Shown: positions 17,707 through 26,719, numbered from the stretch's first letter. The stretch is DNA of 64,000 nucleotides from an uncultured bacterium (GCA_947493945.1 CANLSR010000005.1:62001-126000), one strand, 5' to 3'. Numbers and translations are program-made. The notes: generated from the sequence alone by a model not told the origin.

Positions 17707-17773
17707 GCGGACGAGGCGAACGCGGACCCGCCGGGCGGTCGTCGGAGTAGGCCCCTTCCCCTCCTGCCCCCGC

Positions 17774-18976
17774 ATGCCCGGTCTCGCCCTGCTCGCCCTC
17801 GTCCCCGCCCCCACCGGCGCCGCCAGCGGGTCGGGCTCGCTGACGCTGCTCGTCGTCTACGTCGCGCTCGCCATCGGCGTCAGCTTCCTGTGCTCGGTGA
17901 TGGAGGCCGTGCTGCTGAGCGTGACGCCGGCCTACGTCGGCGCCCTGGAGGACACCAAGCCCGACGCCGCGGCGCGCCTCAAGACGCTCAAGGCCGACGT
18001 CGACCAGCCGCTCGCGGCCATCCTGACGCTGAACACCATCGCCCACACCATCGGCGCCGCCGGCGCCGGCGCCGAGGCGGCCGGCTACTTTGGGGCCGCG
18101 TCGGTGGGCATCTTCTCGGCCGTGCTCACGCTGGGCATCCTGATCCTGTCCGAGATCATCCCCAAGACCATCGGCGCCACCTACTGGCGCGGGCTCGCGC
18201 CGCTGGTGGCCCGGATGCTCGTGGTGGTGGTGACGGTGCTCAAGTGGACCGGGCTGATCTGGCTGTCCCAGGTCATCACCAAGCTGATCTCCCGGGGCAA
18301 GAAGGAGGGCGCGGTCAGCCGCGAGGAGCTGGCGGCGCTGGCCCAGATCGGCACCGAGGAGGGCGTGTTCGACGAGACCGAGGGGCGCATCCTGCGCAGC
18401 CTGTTCCGCTTCAACACGCTGACCGCCAAGGACGTGATGACGCCCCGGACGGTCCTGGTCGCCTTCCCGGAGACGACCCCGCTGGCCGAGATCGCGAACG
18501 GCGAGGGCCGCTTTTCGCGCCTGCCCGTCTACGGCCGTGACCGCGACCACGTGACCGGCTACGTCCTCCGCGACGACGTGCTGGCGGCCGTGGCCGACGG
18601 GCGCGGCGACCAGCCGGCCTCCTCCATCGCCCGCGAGATCCTGACCGCCCCGGACTCGGTGCCGCTGCCCAACCTGTTCGACCGGCTCCTGGACCGCCGC
18701 GAGCACCTGGCCCTGATCGTGGGCGAGTACGGGGGCACGGCCGGCGTGGCGACCGTCGAGGACGTGATCGAGACGCTGCTGGACCTGGAGATCCAAGACG
18801 AGACCGACGACGCCCACGACATGCAGACGGCCGCGCGTCAGCGCTGGCGCGAGCGGGCGGTCCGGCTGGGGATCGTCTCGGACGAGGCCGAGGCCCAGAG
18901 CGCCCTCGAACAGGCCTCACGCGACCGCGAGGCGTCGGTCAAGTACGGGATCACCGGCGGCGAGCCGATGGCGTGA
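17774..18976 (+). CDS. CNNM/CorC-type membrane protein with CBS domains
   Basis: 400 residues. ATG 17774 starts a CNNM (DUF21) transmembrane domain with four hydrophobic segments (around 22-45, 75-95, 98-118, 130-155), including FLCSVMEAVLLS and LGILILSEIIPKTIGA. A CBS pair follows (TAKDVMTPRTVLVAF, FSRLPVYGRD, REHLALIVGEYGGTAGVATVEDVIETLL). Relatives are called hemolysin-like or CorB/CorC and take part in Mg2+ or Co2+ transport and resistance. The usual C-terminal CorC_HlyC domain is missing, so this is the shorter form. The end overlaps a possible small gene on the other strand. Confidence 0.88.
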   Translation: MPGLALLALVPAPTGAASGSGSLTLLVVYVALAIGVSFLCSVMEAVLLSVTPAYVGALEDTKPDAAARLKTLKADVDQPLAAILTLNTIAHTIGAAGAGAEAAGYFGAASVGIFSAVLTLGILILSEIIPKTIGATYWRGLAPLVARMLVVVVTVLKWTGLIWLSQVITKLISRGKKEGAVSREELAALAQIGTEEGVFDETEGRILRSLFRFNTLTAKDVMTPRTVLVAFPETTPLAEIANGEGRFSRLPVYGRDRDHVTGYVLRDDVLAAVADGRGDQPASSIAREILTAPDSVPLPNLFDRLLDRREHLALIVGEYGGTAGVATVEDVIETLLDLEIQDETDDAHDMQTAARQRWRERAVRLGIVSDEAEAQSALEQASRDREASVKYGITGGEPMA

Positions 18977-19175
18977 CCGCCCCGTAGCTCGCAGGCGACG
19001 CGTCCGGCTCGTCGTCGAGCGGCTCCGCCGGCGACCGCCACGCGAGCGGGGGCGACGGGCGGACGGCCGCGCGCCGGGCCGCCTCGGCCATCGCAGGGCG
19101 CCCCTGCTGGGCGAACATCTGGGCCATGTCGAGCAGGCGGTCGGACACGGACGGGCGGTCGGAGGCGTGGGGCAT
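18951..19175 (-). CDS. Possible small hypothetical protein
   Basis: 74 residues from ATG 19175. The first half, MPHASDRPSVSDRLLDMAQM followed by FAQQGRPAMAEAARRAA, reads as a plausible amphipathic helix; the second half is Pro/Ala-rich. It overlaps the CNNM gene by 26 bases tail to tail. I do not recognise a family, and the case for a real gene rests on the coherent helix and the otherwise empty gap before mpl. Confidence 0.35.
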   Translation of the reverse strand: MPHASDRPSVSDRLLDMAQMFAQQGRPAMAEAARRAAVRPSPPLAWRSPAEPLDDEPDASPASYGAVTPSARRR

Positions 19176-19324
19176 GGGGGCGGTGGGGAGTGACGGGAAC
19201 GGAAGATGCACCAGCGGGCGTCCCCCGTCCATCGGTCGTCCCCTGGCCCGGCCGCAGGGAATTCCCCAGCCCAGGGCCGGTGGGCCCGAGCGCCCTGGGC
19301 CACACCGCCCCAGGACCCTCCCGC

Positions 19325-19349
19325 CCCGCTGGCGACCACCGCCAGCGGG
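19325..19349. repeat. GCTGGCG inverted-pair hairpin, copy 5
   Basis: CCCGCTGGCG (19325-19334) and CGCCAGCGGG (19340-19349), perfect 10-bp stem, 5-nt loop, 27 bases upstream of the -7-type box of mpl. Confidence 0.85.
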
Positions 19350-19375
19350 CGGCGGCCGGACGCGCGGCGCACCTG

Positions 19376-19383
19376 TAGCTTGC
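19376..19383 (+). promoter_or_regulatory. -7-type box TAGCTTGC directly before mpl
   Basis: TAGCTTGC resembles TAnnTTTG and ends 3 bases before the mpl ATG, as in rnhB and the RpiB-like gene; this suggests a leaderless message. Confidence 0.4.
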
Positions 19384-19386
19384 GCC

Positions 19387-20877
19387 ATGCGCCGACTCGA
19401 CAGCTTCCCCGACGCCGCCCTCCGGGTCTTCGACCGCCCACCGCTGCCGCCGCCCGAGGCCATCGAGAGCGTCTACCTCATCGGCATCTGCGGCAAGGGC
19501 ATGGGCGCGCTCGCCGAGCTGCTGGCCCAGGCCGGCTACCGCGTCTCCGGCTCCGACGAGGCCGCCTACCCGCCCATGTCGACGCGCCTGGCCGCCGCCG
19601 GCATCACGGTCCTGGAGGGCTACGACGCGGCGCACCTGGACGACCCCGCCGACCTCGTCGTGGTCGGCAACGCGGCCACGCCGGACCACCCCGAGGCCGC
19701 CGCCGCGCGCGAGCGCGGCCTGGCGCAGGCGTCGCTGCCCGAGACGCTGGCCCACCTGTTCCTGGGCCGCCGCCGGCCGGCCGTGGTCGCCGGCACGCAC
19801 GGCAAGACCACGACCACGGGGATGCTGGTCCACGTGCTGCGCCAGGCCGGGCTCGACCCGGGCTTCCTGGTCGGCGGCGTGCTGGTGGGCGAGGAGCGGA
19901 CGGCCGGCCTCGGCACGGGGGCGGCGTTCGCCGTCGAGGGCGACGAGTACGACGCAGCCTACTTCGACAAGCGGCCCAAGATGGTCCTCTACCGCCCGCA
20001 CCGGGCCATCGTGACCAGCCTGGAGTTCGACCACGCCGACATCTACGCCGACTGGGACGAGTACCGCCGCGCCTTTCAGGCCTTCGCCACCCGGCTGCCG
20101 CCCGACGGCCTGCTGGTGCTCAACGGCGAGGACGCCGACGTGCGCGAGCTGGCCGACTGGACGTGGTCGCGGCTCCAGTTCTACGGGGTCGAGGGCGCCG
20201 AGCCGGCGGGCGCCCGGTTCGACGTCGCCGCGCGCGACCTGCGCACACGCGACGGCGGCCAGTCGTTCACGCTCGTCGTGGACGGCCAGGCGGCGGCCGA
20301 GGTCGAGCTGCCAGCGGGCGGGCGCTACAACGCCATGAACGCGCTGGCGGTCGCGGCCGTCGCGCTCGACGCCGGGGCCACGGCCCAGCAGGTGGCCGAC
20401 GGGCTGGCGACGTTCGCCGGCATGAAGCGGCGCCAGGAGGTCCGGCACGACGGCGAGGTCCTGGTCGTGGACGACTTCGCGCACCACCCGACGGCCGTCG
20501 CGGCGACGGTCCAAGGCGTCCGCGAGCGGTGGCCGGGCCGGCGCGTGGTGGCCGTGTTCGAGCCGCGCTCCAACTCGTCGCGCCGCTCGGCCTTCCAGGC
20601 GCCCTACGCCGCCTCGCTCACGACCGCCGACGCCGTGTTCCTGTCCACGCCGCCGCTCCGCCACAACGACGACCCGGCCCACTTCGTGGACCCCGACGCC
20701 ATGGCCGAGACGGTCCGCCAGTCAGGCACGCCGGCGGCGGCCTACCCGTCCGCCGACGCGCTCCTGCCCGACCTGCTGGCGGCGCTCCAGCCCGGCGACC
20801 TGGCGCTGGTGATGTCCAACGGCTCGTTCGACGGGCTGGTGGCCAAGCTGGCGGCGGCGCTGGAGGCCGGGGAGTAG
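19387..20877 (+). CDS. mpl: UDP-N-acetylmuramate:L-alanyl-gamma-D-glutamyl-meso-diaminopimelate ligase
   Basis: 496 residues, a Mur-ligase fold. The N-terminal Rossmann part has VYLIGICGKGMGALAELL, the central ATPase P-loop is GTHGKTTTTGML, and the sequence EGDEYDAAYFDKRPKMVLYR is characteristic of Mpl rather than MurC. VDDFAHHPTAVAAT marks the C-terminal domain. Mpl re-attaches recycled tripeptide to UDP-MurNAc, so the organism recycles peptidoglycan and uses meso-diaminopimelate. It stands alone, away from other mur genes. Confidence 0.93.
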   Translation: MRRLDSFPDAALRVFDRPPLPPPEAIESVYLIGICGKGMGALAELLAQAGYRVSGSDEAAYPPMSTRLAAAGITVLEGYDAAHLDDPADLVVVGNAATPDHPEAAAARERGLAQASLPETLAHLFLGRRRPAVVAGTHGKTTTTGMLVHVLRQAGLDPGFLVGGVLVGEERTAGLGTGAAFAVEGDEYDAAYFDKRPKMVLYRPHRAIVTSLEFDHADIYADWDEYRRAFQAFATRLPPDGLLVLNGEDADVRELADWTWSRLQFYGVEGAEPAGARFDVAARDLRTRDGGQSFTLVVDGQAAAEVELPAGGRYNAMNALAVAAVALDAGATAQQVADGLATFAGMKRRQEVRHDGEVLVVDDFAHHPTAVAATVQGVRERWPGRRVVAVFEPRSNSSRRSAFQAPYAASLTTADAVFLSTPPLRHNDDPAHFVDPDAMAETVRQSGTPAAAYPSADALLPDLLAALQPGDLALVMSNGSFDGLVAKLAAALEAGE

Positions 20878-20921
20878 AAGTTGGAGGGCCGGCGCTGACT
20901 CGGCCGGGCCGACCAGGCTCG

Positions 20922-20948
20922 GTAGGGGCGTATGCAATGCGCCCCTAC
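20922..20948. repeat. GTAGGGGCG/CGCCCCTAC hairpin, copy 1
   Basis: GTAGGGGCG (20922-20930), 9-nt loop, CGCCCCTAC (20940-20948): perfect 9-bp stem between mpl and the metal-receptor-like gene. A second member of the family lies at 22781-22809. Confidence 0.8.
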
Positions 20949-20980
20949 GGAACATCCCCTATTCCCCACCCTCCGCCCTC

Positions 20981-21769
20981 ATGTTCGTCGACCGCCCCGA
21001 TGCCCTCGGCCGCCGCGTAGTTCTGCCCGCGCCGCCGCGCCGGATCGTGTCGCTGGTGCCGAGCCAGACCGAGCTGCTGGCGGACCTGGGGCTCGACGCC
21101 GAGGTCGTCGGGCTGACCCGCTTCTGCGTCCACCCCGACGGGTGGAAGGCGCGCAAGGCCATCGTCGGCGGGACCAAGAACGTGGACCCGGAGCGCGTCC
21201 GGGCGCTGGCGCCGGACCTGGTGATCGCCAACCGGGAAGAGAACGTCCGCGAGCAGGTCGAGGCGCTCGCCGCGTTCTGCCCCGTCTGGGTGACCGACGT
21301 GGAGACCGTCGACGACGCGCTCGCCATGACCCGCGACGTCGGCGCGCTGGTCGACCGCCAGCGCCAGGCCGCCGCGCTGGCGGACGCCGTCGGCGCGGGC
21401 TTCCAGGCGCTCCCCGAGTGGCCGCCGCTGCGCGCGCTCTACCTCATCTGGCGCGACCCCTGGATGACGGTCGGCCACGACACCATCATCGCCGACGTGA
21501 TGGCGCGGGCGGGCCTCGACAACGTCGCCGGCGGTCGGACGCGGTACCCGTCGCTCACCGACGCCGAGATCGGCGCGCTCGGGCCCGAGGTGGTGCTCCT
21601 CTCGTCCGAGCCGTACCCGTTCCAGGACAAGCACACCGACGAGGTCCAGGCGCTCGCGCCCGACGCGCGCGTGGTCCTGGTCGATGGCGAGGCGTTCTCG
21701 TGGTACGGCAGCCGGCTCCTCCACACGCCCGACGCGCTCCGCCAGCTGCGCGCGACGCTGACGGCGTGA
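20981..21769 (+). CDS. Helical-backbone metal receptor / BtuF-like protein without signal peptide
   Basis: 262 residues with the type III periplasmic-binding-protein pattern: RRIVSLVPSQTELLADLGL, VVGLTRFCVHP, VGGTKNVDPERVRALAPDLV, then a long helix and the C-terminal lobe (GPEVVLLSSEPYPFQDKH). BtuF-type relatives bind vitamin B12, haem or siderophores and deliver them to an ABC importer. No signal peptide is present and no permease or ATPase gene is nearby, so the protein is probably cytoplasmic. A more distant in-frame start giving a signal was not seen. Confidence 0.82.
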   Translation: MFVDRPDALGRRVVLPAPPRRIVSLVPSQTELLADLGLDAEVVGLTRFCVHPDGWKARKAIVGGTKNVDPERVRALAPDLVIANREENVREQVEALAAFCPVWVTDVETVDDALAMTRDVGALVDRQRQAAALADAVGAGFQALPEWPPLRALYLIWRDPWMTVGHDTIIADVMARAGLDNVAGGRTRYPSLTDAEIGALGPEVVLLSSEPYPFQDKHTDEVQALAPDARVVLVDGEAFSWYGSRLLHTPDALRQLRATLTA

Positions 21770-21846
21770 TCTCTTGGTGAGGCGGGACACACGGGCGCGG
21801 GACGCCGGTACCACGGCTCCCCTCTGATCCCTCCGCTACCCCAGCC

Positions 21847-22752
21847 ATGACCTACACCGCCACCTCTGACCAGCCCGCCCTCGCCTCCGGCACCTTTGAC
21901 CTGGGTGCCCCCGGATCAGGCCCGGGGCAGGCTTCTCTGACCGTCCACCGCCTGGGCTACGGCGCCATGCGGATCACCGGCAAGGGCATCTGGGGCCAGC
22001 CCGACGACCCCGACCAGGCGGTCCAGGTGCTGGAGCGCGCCGTCGAGCTGGGGATCGACTTTGTCGACACCGCCGACAGCTACGGCCCGTTCGTGTCCGA
22101 GGACCTGATCGCCCAGGCGCTCGCGCCCTACCCCGACGGGTTGGTGATCGCGACCAAGGGCGGGCTGCTGCGCGTCGGGCCGGACGACTGGCGGCCGCTG
22201 GGCAAGCCGGACTACCTCCGCCAGGCCGTGCGGATGTCGCTCCGGCGGCTCGAGCTCGACGCCATCGACCTGTACCAGCTCCACCGCATCGACCGCGAGG
22301 TGCCGGCGGCGGACCAGTTCGCGGTCCTCAAGGAGTTCCAGGACGAAGGGCTGGTCCGGCTGGTCGGCCTGAGCGAGGTGGGCGTGGACGAGATCAAGCA
22401 GGCCCAGGACGCCGGGCTGACCGTGGCGACGGTCCAGAACGAGTACAACCTGGGCAAACGCAAGCACGAGGCGGTGGTCGACTTCTGCGAGGCCGAGGGC
22501 ATCGGGTTTATCCCGTGGTTCCCGCTCAACGCCGGCAAGCTGGCCGACTCCGACGTGCTCGCCGACGCGGCCCGCCAGCTGGAGGCGTCGCCCAGCCAGG
22601 TCGCGCTGGCGTGGCTGCTCAAGCGCTCGCCGGTCATGCTGCCCATCCCGGGCACGTCGTCGGTGGCGCACCTGGAGGAGAACACGGCCGCCGCCGAGAT
22701 CGACATGCCCGACGAGGTGTTCGAGTCGCTCGACCAGGCCACGCGCGACTAG
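21847..22752 (+). CDS. Aldo/keto reductase
   Basis: 301 residues, typical length. The catalytic tetrad is visible: Asp and Tyr in DTADSYGP, Lys in VIATKGGLL, His in LYQLHRID. NADPH-binding elements include IPGTSSVAHLEEN near the C-terminus. The C-terminal part, with AWLLKRSPVMLPIPGTSS, fits AKR families acting on small aldehydes and ketones. The substrate cannot be told. It is followed by a hairpin repeat of the GTAGGGGC family. Confidence 0.92.
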   Translation: MTYTATSDQPALASGTFDLGAPGSGPGQASLTVHRLGYGAMRITGKGIWGQPDDPDQAVQVLERAVELGIDFVDTADSYGPFVSEDLIAQALAPYPDGLVIATKGGLLRVGPDDWRPLGKPDYLRQAVRMSLRRLELDAIDLYQLHRIDREVPAADQFAVLKEFQDEGLVRLVGLSEVGVDEIKQAQDAGLTVATVQNEYNLGKRKHEAVVDFCEAEGIGFIPWFPLNAGKLADSDVLADAARQLEASPSQVALAWLLKRSPVMLPIPGTSSVAHLEENTAAAEIDMPDEVFESLDQATRD

Positions 22753-22780
22753 CCGATTGCCGGCCGCGCGTTGCGACACC

Positions 22781-22809
22781 GTAGGGGCACGCTACCGGCG
22801 TGCCCCTAC
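22781..22809. repeat. GTAGGGGCACG/CGTGCCCCTAC hairpin, copy 2
   Basis: GTAGGGGCACG (22781-22791), loop of 7, CGTGCCCCTAC (22799-22809): perfect 11-bp stem between the aldo/keto reductase and CoA-transferase genes. Confidence 0.85.
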
Positions 22810-22855
22810 GCTTGCCGTCCGACAGGGAAGGGGCGAGCTAGACCATCCATAACCG

Positions 22856-24007
22856 ATGACAGACGACGACCGGCCCCCGCCGGCAGGAACCGCCAGCGGG
22901 CCGGGGCCGCTCTCGGGCCTGCTCGTGGTCGAGCTGGCCTCGGTGCTGGCCGGCCCCAGCGTCGGGATGTTCTTCGCCGAGCACGGGGCGCGCGTGGTCA
23001 AGGTGGAGGCGCCCCGCGGCGACGTGACGCGGCGCTGGCACCTCGCCACCGAGGATCCTGGCGACGACCGGCCGGCCTACTTCTGCGCCGTCAACTGGGG
23101 CAAAGAGTCCGTGACGCTCGACCTCGCCACCGACGCGGGCCGCGACGCGCTCGCCCGGCTGGCGGCCCGCGCCGACGTGGTGGTCTCGTCGTTCCGCCCC
23201 GGCCGCGCCGCCGGGCTCGGCGCCGACGCCGAGACGCTGCGCGCCCGACACCCGCGCCTGGTCGTGGTCGAGGTGGACGGCTACGGACCCGACGACCCGC
23301 GCGCCGGCTACGACGCCGTGGTCCAGGCCGAGTCGGGGTTCACGTTCCTCAACGGCCAGCCGGACGGCCCGCCGACCAAGATGCCCGTCGCGCTCGTGGA
23401 CGTGCTGGCGGCGCACCAGCTCAAAGAGGCGACCCTGGTCGCGCTGCTGGCGCGCGAGCGGACGGGCCAGGGCGCGACGGTCCGCGTGTCGCTCCTGGCC
23501 TCGGCCGTGGCGTCGCTCGCCAACCAGGCCTCGGGCTGGCTGACGGCCGGCGTCGCGCCCCAGCGGATGGGGTCGGCCCACCCCACCATCGCACCCTACG
23601 GCACTATCTACCCGACCGCCACCGGCGGCGTCGTGCTGGCCGTCGGCACGGACCGCCAGTGGGCGGCGCTGTGCGGCGTGCTGGGCCTGGAGCCGGAGGC
23701 GCGGTTCGAGACCAACCTCGGGCGCGTCCGCCACCGCCGGGCGCTGGACGCGGTCCTGGGGCCGGCGCTGGCGACGCGCGAGCGCGGCGCCCTGCTGGCG
23801 GCGCTGGCCGAGCGGGGCGTGCCGGCGGGCGCCGTCCGCGGGGTCCCGGAGGTGTTCGAGCAGCCCGAGGCCGCCCGGCTGGTCGTCCGCGACGGCGCCG
23901 GCCACGCGGCGGTGCGGACCGTGGCGACCGAGCCCGTCCGGCCGCTCGCGCCGCCGCCCGCGCGGGGCGCGCACACGGACGCGGTCCTGGCCGAGCTTGG
24001 GCTCTGA
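22856..24007 (+). CDS. CaiB/BaiF (class III) CoA transferase
   Basis: 383 residues. The N-terminus after a short Pro-rich lead has GLLVVELASVLAGPSVGMFF followed by AEHGARVVKVE, diagnostic of the family, then NWGKESVTLDL. The region PVALVDVLAAHQLKEATLVAL contains the Asp expected to form the acyl-anhydride intermediate. These interlocked dimers move CoA between carboxylic acids. Substrate unknown; the acyl-CoA ligases at 38-42 kb may be functionally related. The hairpin-type word CCGCCAGCGG lies within its first codons. Confidence 0.9.
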   Translation: MTDDDRPPPAGTASGPGPLSGLLVVELASVLAGPSVGMFFAEHGARVVKVEAPRGDVTRRWHLATEDPGDDRPAYFCAVNWGKESVTLDLATDAGRDALARLAARADVVVSSFRPGRAAGLGADAETLRARHPRLVVVEVDGYGPDDPRAGYDAVVQAESGFTFLNGQPDGPPTKMPVALVDVLAAHQLKEATLVALLARERTGQGATVRVSLLASAVASLANQASGWLTAGVAPQRMGSAHPTIAPYGTIYPTATGGVVLAVGTDRQWAALCGVLGLEPEARFETNLGRVRHRRALDAVLGPALATRERGALLAALAERGVPAGAVRGVPEVFEQPEAARLVVRDGAGHAAVRTVATEPVRPLAPPPARGAHTDAVLAELGL

Positions 24008-24073
24008 CCCAAGCGGCTGGGCCACCGGCGCCGGGTCCGACGCCGCACGAGGTCCCTCGACCCCGCAAAGGGC

Positions 24074-24104
24074 TTGACAAGAGCCCACGCTCGCCATTGG
24101 TTTC
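24074..24104 (+). promoter_or_regulatory. Possible promoter, TTGACA with TTGGTTTC
   Basis: TTGACA (24074-24079) and TTGGTTTC (24097-24104), with 20 nt between TTG and the second box, the same spacing as at rho. The second box fits TAnnTTTG at six of the eight positions, counting the two free ones. The ATG follows at 24108. Confidence 0.4.
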
Positions 24105-24107
24105 GGC

Positions 24108-25229
24108 ATGCCACCGACTCCACCTGCAGGCCGATCCGTCGCCGCCCTAGTCGCCGTTCTGCTGGCGTGCACCGCCAGCGCGCAGCCGGGCACCGTCGAG
24201 GGCACCGTGCGCGACGACGCCCGCCGGCCGCTGACGGGCGTCAGCGTCTACCTGTCGGGCACCACGCGCGGGACGTCCGCCGACGCTTCGGGCCGCTACC
24301 GGATCGCCTCCGTCGCGCCCGGCTCCTACCGGTTGGTCGGGTCGATGGTGGGGTACCAGACCGAGGTCGTGGCGGTCCGCGTGACCCCAGGCAGCGCCGT
24401 CCGAGCCGACCTCCGGCTGGCGCCCGCGGTAGCCACGCTGAGCGAGGTCCGCGTGGAGGCACGTGCCGACCGGCGGTGGCAGATGCGGCTGGCGACGTTC
24501 GAGCGGACGCTGCTGGGCGAGTCCGCCAACGCCGAGCACACCCGCATCCTGAACCCCGAGGTGCTCGACTTCTCGTCGAGTTGGGGCACGCTGCGCGCGA
24601 CGGCCCGCGCGCCGCTCGTAATCGAGAACCGCGCGCTGGGCTACCGCCTGAGCTACGACCTCCACACCTTCAGCGCCAGCGCGAACACCGTCCGCTACGA
24701 CGGCGACGAGGTGTTCGAGGAGGTGACGCCGGCGTCCGCTGCCGAGGCCGCTCAGTGGGCCGGCGCCCGCTGCCGCGCCTACCGGGGCTCGCTGCCCCAC
24801 CTGCTCCGGTCGCTGATCGCCGGCACGTCGCGTGCGGAGGGGTTCTCGCTCGCCACCGTCGCCTCGGTCCCCTTCCGCCACCAGCGGCCCGCGATGCCCA
24901 GGCCCACGTCCGGCGACCGCCTGGTCCGCGTCGACGCCGACGGCTGGGCCACGCTCACCGCCCGGGGCGAGCTGGAGGTGACGTACCGCGGCGAGCCCGA
25001 GAAGGCCGCCTACCTCCGGTCGGACTGGTTCCGGGGCGCCCACCGCCGGCCCGACGACCGGCAGCGGTCCACACTGCGCGCCGACCGCCGCGGCGCGCGG
25101 CTGGACCCACGGGGCACGCCCGTTGACCCGTTCGCCCTCTCGACGACCGGCCACATGGCCTTCGAGCGGCTGGCCGACCGCGTGCCGCGCGACTACGAGC
25201 CGTCGGACGCCGACCCCGACGCTCCGTAA
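24108..25229 (+). CDS. Exported protein with carboxypeptidase-regulatory-like domain
   Basis: 373 residues. A signal peptide (SVAALVAVLLACTASAQ, cleavage near residue 26) is followed by a beta-sandwich CarboxypepD_reg-like domain (GTVEGTVRDDARRPLTGVSV, then GRYRIASVAPGSYRL and MVGYQTE). The rest (about 120-373) matches a Bacteroidota protein type in which this domain precedes an uncharacterised region with VLDFSSSWGTLRATARAPLV, ALGYRLSYDL and an Arg/Asp-rich C-terminus. There is no TonB barrel. Likely periplasmic or outer-membrane-associated. Function unknown. Confidence 0.78.
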   Translation: MPPTPPAGRSVAALVAVLLACTASAQPGTVEGTVRDDARRPLTGVSVYLSGTTRGTSADASGRYRIASVAPGSYRLVGSMVGYQTEVVAVRVTPGSAVRADLRLAPAVATLSEVRVEARADRRWQMRLATFERTLLGESANAEHTRILNPEVLDFSSSWGTLRATARAPLVIENRALGYRLSYDLHTFSASANTVRYDGDEVFEEVTPASAAEAAQWAGARCRAYRGSLPHLLRSLIAGTSRAEGFSLATVASVPFRHQRPAMPRPTSGDRLVRVDADGWATLTARGELEVTYRGEPEKAAYLRSDWFRGAHRRPDDRQRSTLRADRRGARLDPRGTPVDPFALSTTGHMAFERLADRVPRDYEPSDADPDAP

Positions 25230-25231
25230 CG

Positions 25232-25260
25232 CCCCGCGCTGGCGACGGCCACCAGCGGGG
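25232..25260. repeat. GCTGG inverted-pair hairpin, imperfect copy 6
   Basis: CCCCGCGCTGG (25232-25242) and CCAGCGGGG (25252-25260); the left arm has two extra bases. It begins 2 bases after a stop codon, between convergent genes. Confidence 0.65.
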
Positions 25261-25270
25261 CGAGAGCGGG

Positions 25271-26719
25271 TCAGGCGCCCGGCGTCCAGGCGTCGATCTG
25301 GTCCTCCAGGTAGCGGCGGACGTTCTCGGCCGGGATTGTCTCTTGCTCCATCGAGTCCCGGTCGCGGACGGTGACGGTCCCGTTCTCCAGCGTGTCGCCG
25401 TCGATGGTGATCGCGAACGGCGTCCCGATCTCGTCCTGGCGGCGGTAGCGGCGGCCGACGGCTCCCTTCTCGTCGTACGTCACGTTGAACTGGCGGCGCA
25501 GGTCGGCCTCGACCTTGTGGGCCGCCTCCGGCATCCCGCCCTTCTTGACGAGCGGGAAGACCGCGGCCGTGAACGGCGCCAGCGCGGGGTGGAACTTGAG
25601 GACCGTCCGACTCTCGGCCTTGTCGCCGTTTGTCACCTCCTCCTCGCGGTAGGCGTCGGCCAGGACCATCAGGATCGTGCGGTCCAGGCCGACTGATGTC
25701 TCCACCACAAACGGGACGTAGCGCTCCTGAGTCTGCGGGTCGAAGTACTCCAGCTTTTTGCCGCTGAACTCCTGGTGCCGGCTCAGGTCGAAGTCGGTGC
25801 GGCTGTGGACGCCCTCGATCTCGTTCCACCCGAACGGGAACTCGTACTGGACGTCCTGGGCCGCGTCGGCGTAGTGGGCCAGCTTTTCGTGCTCGTGCCA
25901 GCGCAGCTTCTCCGGGCGGATGCCGTTGGCCACGTGCCATGCCATGCGCTTCTCGGACCACTCGGCATACGCCTCCATCTGGTCGCCGGGCTTGACGAAG
26001 TACTGCATCTCCATCTGCTCGAACTCGCGCATCCGGAAGATGAACTGGCGCGCCACGATCTCGTTGCGGAACGCCTTACCGACCTGGGCGATGCCGAACG
26101 GGACCTGCTGCCGCGCCGTCTCGGCGACGTCCTTGAAGTGGACGAAGATGCCCTGGGCCGTCTCCGGCCGGAGGTAGAGCTTGCTCGCCTCCTCCGCCAG
26201 CGCGCCGGTCGCGGTCTCGAACATCAGGTTGAACTGGCGCACCTCGGTCCAGTCGAACGCGCCGGAGTCCGGCGACTTGATCTCCTCGTCCTGGATGATC
26301 TCGCCCAAGGCCGCCGCCGCGTCGTCGGCGTTCAAGGCCGCCACGTAGCGCTGGCGGAGCGCGTCGGCGTTGTCGGTCCGGCCCTTCTTTTCCAGCTTGT
26401 CGATGGCGCCCTCCACCAACTGATCGGCGCGGTAGCGGCGGCCCGATGCCTTGTCGTCGATCAGCGGGTCGGAAAACGCGTCGACGTGGCCCGACGCCTT
26501 CCAGGTCGTCGGGTGCATCAGGACGGCCGCGTCGAGGCCCACGACGTTGTCGTGCTCGCGCACCATCGCGTTCCACCACCGCTCGCGCACGTTCCGCTTG
26601 AGCTCGACGCCGAGCGGGCCGTAGTCGTAGACGGCGCCCAGCCCGCCGTAGATCTCGGACGACGGGAAGATGAACCCGCGGCGTTTGGAGAGGGAAACGA
26701 GCGTGTCGAGGTCGGCCAT
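25271..26719 (-). CDS. glyS: Glycyl-tRNA synthetase (homodimeric, archaeal/eukaryote-like type)
   Basis: 482 residues. The N-terminus LVSLSKRRGFIFPSSEIYGG is followed by YDYGPLGVELKRN, and class II motifs appear as RPETAQGIFVHFKDV, FGIAQVGKAFRNEI, REFEQMEMQYFV and, near the end, VETSVGLDRTILM. The C-terminal anticodon-binding domain (FHPALAPFTAAVFPLVKK) is present. This alpha2 form replaces the separate GlyQ/GlyS subunits of many bacteria and is the one used by Bacteroidota. It is divergent from the aldehyde dehydrogenase gene; on its strand the upstream sequence ATCTTGGCCC matches the rho box. Confidence 0.95.
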   Translation of the reverse strand: MADLDTLVSLSKRRGFIFPSSEIYGGLGAVYDYGPLGVELKRNVRERWWNAMVREHDNVVGLDAAVLMHPTTWKASGHVDAFSDPLIDDKASGRRYRADQLVEGAIDKLEKKGRTDNADALRQRYVAALNADDAAAALGEIIQDEEIKSPDSGAFDWTEVRQFNLMFETATGALAEEASKLYLRPETAQGIFVHFKDVAETARQQVPFGIAQVGKAFRNEIVARQFIFRMREFEQMEMQYFVKPGDQMEAYAEWSEKRMAWHVANGIRPEKLRWHEHEKLAHYADAAQDVQYEFPFGWNEIEGVHSRTDFDLSRHQEFSGKKLEYFDPQTQERYVPFVVETSVGLDRTILMVLADAYREEEVTNGDKAESRTVLKFHPALAPFTAAVFPLVKKGGMPEAAHKVEADLRRQFNVTYDEKGAVGRRYRRQDEIGTPFAITIDGDTLENGTVTVRDRDSMEQETIPAENVRRYLEDQIDAWTPGA

